In this document: positions 61,347-64,000 of the stretch, piece after piece
Layout of the letters: every line of letters starts with the position of its first letter
Position numbering within the stretch: position 1 is the stretch's first letter
Assembly: GCF_900187455.1 (NCBI RefSeq)
Contig: NZ_FYDX01000017.1
Coordinates: 62,001 to 126,000, forward strand
Length of the DNA stretch: 64,000 nucleotides
Direction: 5' to 3'
DNA from: Pseudomonas sp. Irchel 3E13
GTDB lineage: Bacteria > Pseudomonadota > Gammaproteobacteria > Pseudomonadales > Pseudomonadaceae
Made by a program: the position numbers and the translations under genes
Notes under the pieces: generated by a model
The model's database searches: none
Told to the model about the DNA's origin: nothing
Seen by the model: the letters and a program-made list of their open reading frames with translations, nothing else

Positions 61347-61754
61347 ATGGAAACCCGCACGCCAAACCGCTTGCCTTTCCATCGCTGGGCGGTTTTCCCG
61401 GTACTGCTGGCCCAATGTGTCGTGTTTCTGTTGGCAGCTTTGGCTTTGTGGCAGTGGCGCGGGACAGTCAGCGGATATTCAGGTCTCTGTGGAGGTCTGA
61501 TCGCCTGGCTACCGAATGTGTATTTCGCCTATAAGGCTTTCCGGTTTACCGGGGCCCGGGCAGCGCAAGCCATCGTCAAGTCGTTTTACGCAGGCGAGGC
61601 AGGCAAATTGATTTTGACGGCGGTGCTGTTCGCACTGACGTTCGCAGGAGTGAAGCCATTGGCGCCATTAGCAGTATTCGGCGTCTTCTTGCTGACCCAA
61701 CTGGTCAGCTGGTTCGCGCCCCTGCTGATGAAAACAAGACTTTCGAGACCTTAG
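61347..61754 (+). CDS. atpI: ATP synthase protein I
   Basis: A 135-residue inner-membrane protein with four hydrophobic helices (LLAQCVVFLLAALALW, GLCGGLIAWLPNVYFAYKAF). It is first in the operon and helps assemble the c-ring. The ATG at 61347 (METRTPNRLPFHRW) has GGGGAG upstream; the frame reaches earlier without support. Confidence 0.92.
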   Translation: METRTPNRLPFHRWAVFPVLLAQCVVFLLAALALWQWRGTVSGYSGLCGGLIAWLPNVYFAYKAFRFTGARAAQAIVKSFYAGEAGKLILTAVLFALTFAGVKPLAPLAVFGVFLLTQLVSWFAPLLMKTRLSRP

Positions 61755-61770
61755 GGCGTTTGAGGCAAAC

Positions 61771-62640
61771 ATGGCAGCAGAAACCGCTTCGGGCTATATC
61801 CAGCACCACTTGCAGAACCTGACCTTCGGTCAACTACCAGATGGCGGTTGGGGCTTTGCCCATTCCGCAGCAGAAGCCAAGGCAATGGGCTTCTGGGCGT
61901 TCCATGCGGACACCCTGGGTTGGTCGTTCGGTCTGGGCCTGATCTTCATTCTTCTTTTCCGCGCCGCGGCGAAAAAAGCGACCTCCGGCCTGCCCGGCGG
62001 TCTGCAGAACTTCGTTGAAGTGCTGGTCGAGTTCGTCAACGGCAGCGTGAAGGACTCCTTCCACGGCCGCAGCCCGGTCATCGCACCGCTGGCACTGACC
62101 ATCTTCGTCTGGGTCTTCATGATGAACGCCGTCGACCTGATTCCGGTCGACTGGATTCCTCAGCTGGCGATCATGATCTCGGGTGATCCGCACATTCCGT
62201 TCCGTGCCGTATCCACCACCGACCCGAACGCCACGCTGGCCATGGCAATCTGTGTGTTCGCGCTGATCATTTTCTACAGCATCAAGGTCAAGGGCCTGGG
62301 CGGCTTCCTCGGTGAACTGACCCTGCACCCGTTCGGTAGCAAGAACATCTTCGTGCAGATCCTGCTGATTCCGGTCAACTTCCTGCTCGAGTTCGTGACC
62401 CTGATCGCCAAGCCGATCTCGCTGGCTCTGCGTCTGTTCGGCAACATGTACGCCGGCGAGCTGGTGTTCATCCTGATTGCCGTGATGTTCGGCTCCGGCC
62501 TGCTGTGGCTGAGCGGTCTGGGTATCGTGCTGCAATGGGCGTGGGCTGTGTTCCACATCCTGATCATCACGCTGCAAGCATTCATCTTCATGATGCTCAC
62601 CATCGTCTACCTTTCGATGGCGCACGAAGATAACCATTAA
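61771..62640 (+). CDS. atpB: ATP synthase subunit a
   Basis: A 289-residue F0 stator subunit with five to six transmembrane helices. The conserved proton-channel Arg lies in IAKPISLALRLFGNMYAGE (about 205-225). Together with subunit c it forms the proton path. Confidence 0.98.
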   Translation: MAAETASGYIQHHLQNLTFGQLPDGGWGFAHSAAEAKAMGFWAFHADTLGWSFGLGLIFILLFRAAAKKATSGLPGGLQNFVEVLVEFVNGSVKDSFHGRSPVIAPLALTIFVWVFMMNAVDLIPVDWIPQLAIMISGDPHIPFRAVSTTDPNATLAMAICVFALIIFYSIKVKGLGGFLGELTLHPFGSKNIFVQILLIPVNFLLEFVTLIAKPISLALRLFGNMYAGELVFILIAVMFGSGLLWLSGLGIVLQWAWAVFHILIITLQAFIFMMLTIVYLSMAHEDNH

Positions 62641-62785
62641 GACCGCCTGGCGTGTCTGATGATCCTCCCGTCGGTACGAGGGAGGGTCGAAAAAGTCCGC
62701 AAGGGCACCGTTGTACCAAACGATTTTGTTTTACCGCTTCAAACTAAAAAACCTAACCAATACGACGTAAAAGTCGGGAGGAAAG
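62641..62785 (+). promoter_or_regulatory. atpE leader region
   Basis: 145 gene-free bases, ending in an AT-rich run and GGGAGG 6 bases before the atpE ATG. The U-rich leader is like the translational enhancer before atpE in E. coli, where subunit c is made in excess. This role is inferred. Confidence 0.5.
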
Positions 62786-63043
62786 ATGGAAACTGTAGTT
62801 GGTCTTACCGCTATCGCTGTTGCTCTGCTGATCGGCCTGGGTGCTCTGGGTACCGCCATTGGTTTCGGCCTGCTGGGCGGCAAGTTCCTGGAAGGCGCTG
62901 CTCGCCAGCCAGAGATGGTTCCAATGCTCCAAGTTAAGATGTTCATCGTTGCCGGTCTGCTCGACGCCGTAACCATGATCGGTGTTGGTATCGCACTGTT
63001 CTTCACCTTCGCGAACCCCTTCGTTGGTCAAATCGCAGGCTAA
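62786..63043 (+). CDS. atpE: ATP synthase subunit c
   Basis: An 85-residue two-helix proteolipid of the rotor ring. The proton-carrying acid is Asp60, in [14 protein letters not shown], and the polar loop is ARQPE. Asp rather than Glu at this site is usual for Pseudomonas and E. coli. Confidence 0.99.
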
Positions 63044-63100
63044 TCACTCGATCATTCGAGTGGATTGGTGTGATAGACGAAGAACGAGCGAGGTGTTGGC

Positions 63101-63571
63101 GTGAATATTAATGCAACCCTGATTGGTCAGTCCCTTGCGTTCTTGATTTTCGTGGTGTTCTGCATGAAGTTTGTATGGCCTCCGGTCATTGCAGCTCTGC
63201 AAGAACGTCAAAAGAAGATCGCGGACGGACTGGACGCTGCCAACCGAGCAGCTCGCGACCTGGAGCTGGCCCAAGATAAAGCGGGTCAGCAACTGCGCGA
63301 AGCTAAAGCTCAGGCAGCCGAAATCATTGAGCAAGCCAAGAAGCGCGGTGCTCAGATCGTCGAGGAAGCCCGTGATCAGGCCCGCGTCGAAGCTGACCGT
63401 GTGAAGGCTCAGGCTCAGGCCGAGATCGAACAGGAAATTAACAGCGTCAAAGACGCGCTGCGCGCCCAAGTGGGTAGCCTGGCCGTTAACGGTGCTGAAA
63501 AGATCCTTGGCGCCACAATCGATCAAAACGCGCATGCGGAGCTGGTTAACAAACTGGCCGCTGAAATTTAA
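63101..63571 (+). CDS. atpF: ATP synthase subunit b
   Basis: A 156-residue stator subunit with an N-terminal membrane helix (about 5-25, IGQSLAFLIFVVFCMKFVW) and a long Ala/Glu/Gln-rich coiled coil. The start is a GTG (VNINATLIG). It ends 12 bases before atpH. Confidence 0.97.
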   Translation: MNINATLIGQSLAFLIFVVFCMKFVWPPVIAALQERQKKIADGLDAANRAARDLELAQDKAGQQLREAKAQAAEIIEQAKKRGAQIVEEARDQARVEADRVKAQAQAEIEQEINSVKDALRAQVGSLAVNGAEKILGATIDQNAHAELVNKLAAEI

Positions 63572-63583
63572 GCGAGGGCGATC

Positions 63584-64000
63584 ATGGCAGAACTGACCAC
63601 GTTGGCCCGACCTTACGCTAAGGCTGCCTTTGAGCACGCCCAGGCCCATCAGCAACTGGCCAATTGGTCAGCCATGCTCGGCCTGGCTGCTGCAGTGTCG
63701 GAAGACGGCACAATGCAGCGCCTGCTCAAGGCCCCGCGACTGACGAGCGCAGAAAAGGCCGCCGCATTCATTAATGTCTGCGGTGACAAGTTTGATGCAC
63801 AGGCACAGAATTTCATTCATGTTGCCGCGGAAAACGATCGTCTCCTGCTGTTGCCGGAGATTTCGTCGTTGTTCGAGCTGTACAAGGCCGAACAAGAGAA
63901 ATCCGTGGACGTGGAAGTCACCAGTGCTTTTGCGTTGAACCAAGAACAGCAAGACAAACTCGCCAAGGTTCTCAGTGCACGGCTCAGCCGGGAAGTGCGC
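63584..64000 (+). CDS. atpH: ATP synthase subunit delta, 3' end outside the window
   Basis: 139 codons are visible and the frame is still open at the window end. It starts MAELTTLARPYAKAAFEHAQ, with the family's LARPYAKAAFE motif and helical N-terminal domain. The delta subunit joins F1 to the b stator. Confidence 0.97.
   Translation, partial: MAELTTLARPYAKAAFEHAQAHQQLANWSAMLGLAAAVSEDGTMQRLLKAPRLTSAEKAAAFINVCGDKFDAQAQNFIHVAAENDRLLLLPEISSLFELYKAEQEKSVDVEVTSAFALNQEQQDKLAKVLSARLSREVR

Noticed and set aside
1..64000. tRNA, rRNA, insertion sequence or prophage
   Set aside because: No cloverleaf with acceptor stem and anticodon, no rRNA core sequence, and no transposase, integrase or phage structural protein was recognised in any frame.

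Overview
The window is the replication-origin region of a Pseudomonas chromosome, most likely the P. fluorescens group. The evidence is the GC-rich coding sequence, the gene order dnaA-dnaN-recF-gyrB on one side of the origin and rpmH-rnpA-yidD-yidC-mnmE-mnmG-rsmG-parA-parB-atp on the other, trpI/trpBA, aroE-hemF-qor-tsaC-dprA, def-fmt-rsmB-trkA and glyQS in the order known from P. aeruginosa PA0001-PA0069, and many REP elements of the GTAGGAGCGAGC type. No tRNA, rRNA, CRISPR array, insertion sequence or prophage was recognised.

Layout. 1-4.7 kb: a 5'-truncated hypothetical gene and an iron-uptake cassette (TonB receptor, FecR anti-sigma, FecI sigma). 4.8-7.3 kb: a SulP anion transporter with a beta-carbonic anhydrase. 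7.5-11.2 kb: a LexA-boxed radical SAM gene and yheV-prlC. 11.3-17.6 kb: small stress and envelope genes (gamma carbonic anhydrase, HAD phosphatase, aminopeptidase lipoprotein, two tandem paralogous lipoproteins, two DUF1161 proteins, OsmC, a luciferase-like oxidoreductase, dodecin, a YqjD/ElaB-type protein). 17.6-20.6 kb: trpI and trpBA. 20.7-39.3 kb: mostly housekeeping (aroE, hemF, qor, tsaC, dprA, def-fmt-rsmB-trkA, a lauroyl/myristoyl transferase, tag, glyQS, gmhB, plsC) plus a second SulP transporter. 39.4-45.6 kb: an accessory block between plsC and gyrB holding a GMC oxidoreductase, an MFS transporter and a LysR regulator, followed by a metallo-beta-lactamase-fold / TSUP sulfur operon. 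45.7-51.9 kb: gyrB, recF, dnaN, dnaA on the minus strand. 51.9-52.5 kb: oriC. 52.5-64 kb: rpmH through the start of the ATP synthase operon, on the plus strand.

How it works together. DnaA loads at oriC between dnaA and rpmH. Three parS palindromes (45702, 48178, 48808) lie in and next to recF/gyrB, and ParA/ParB are encoded 7-8 kb beyond oriC, so replication start and segregation are encoded within about 15 kb. The most interesting non-coding signal is a second DnaA-box region upstream of mnmG (56455-56968). Its boxes and a CTGTACA motif have exactly the same spacing (offsets -13, 0, 62, 80, 146, 179) as those in the dnaA-rpmH oriC. Consensus DnaA boxes are also scattered widely through coding genes on both sides.

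Other points: a 20-bp LexA operator in front of the radical SAM gene, a three-way-junction-like structured element upstream of a small DUF gene (23287-23360), a LysR-associated palindrome between the GMC and LysR genes, an attenuator-like terminator between def and fmt, and the apparent absence of the LysM gene that lies between dprA and def in P. aeruginosa.
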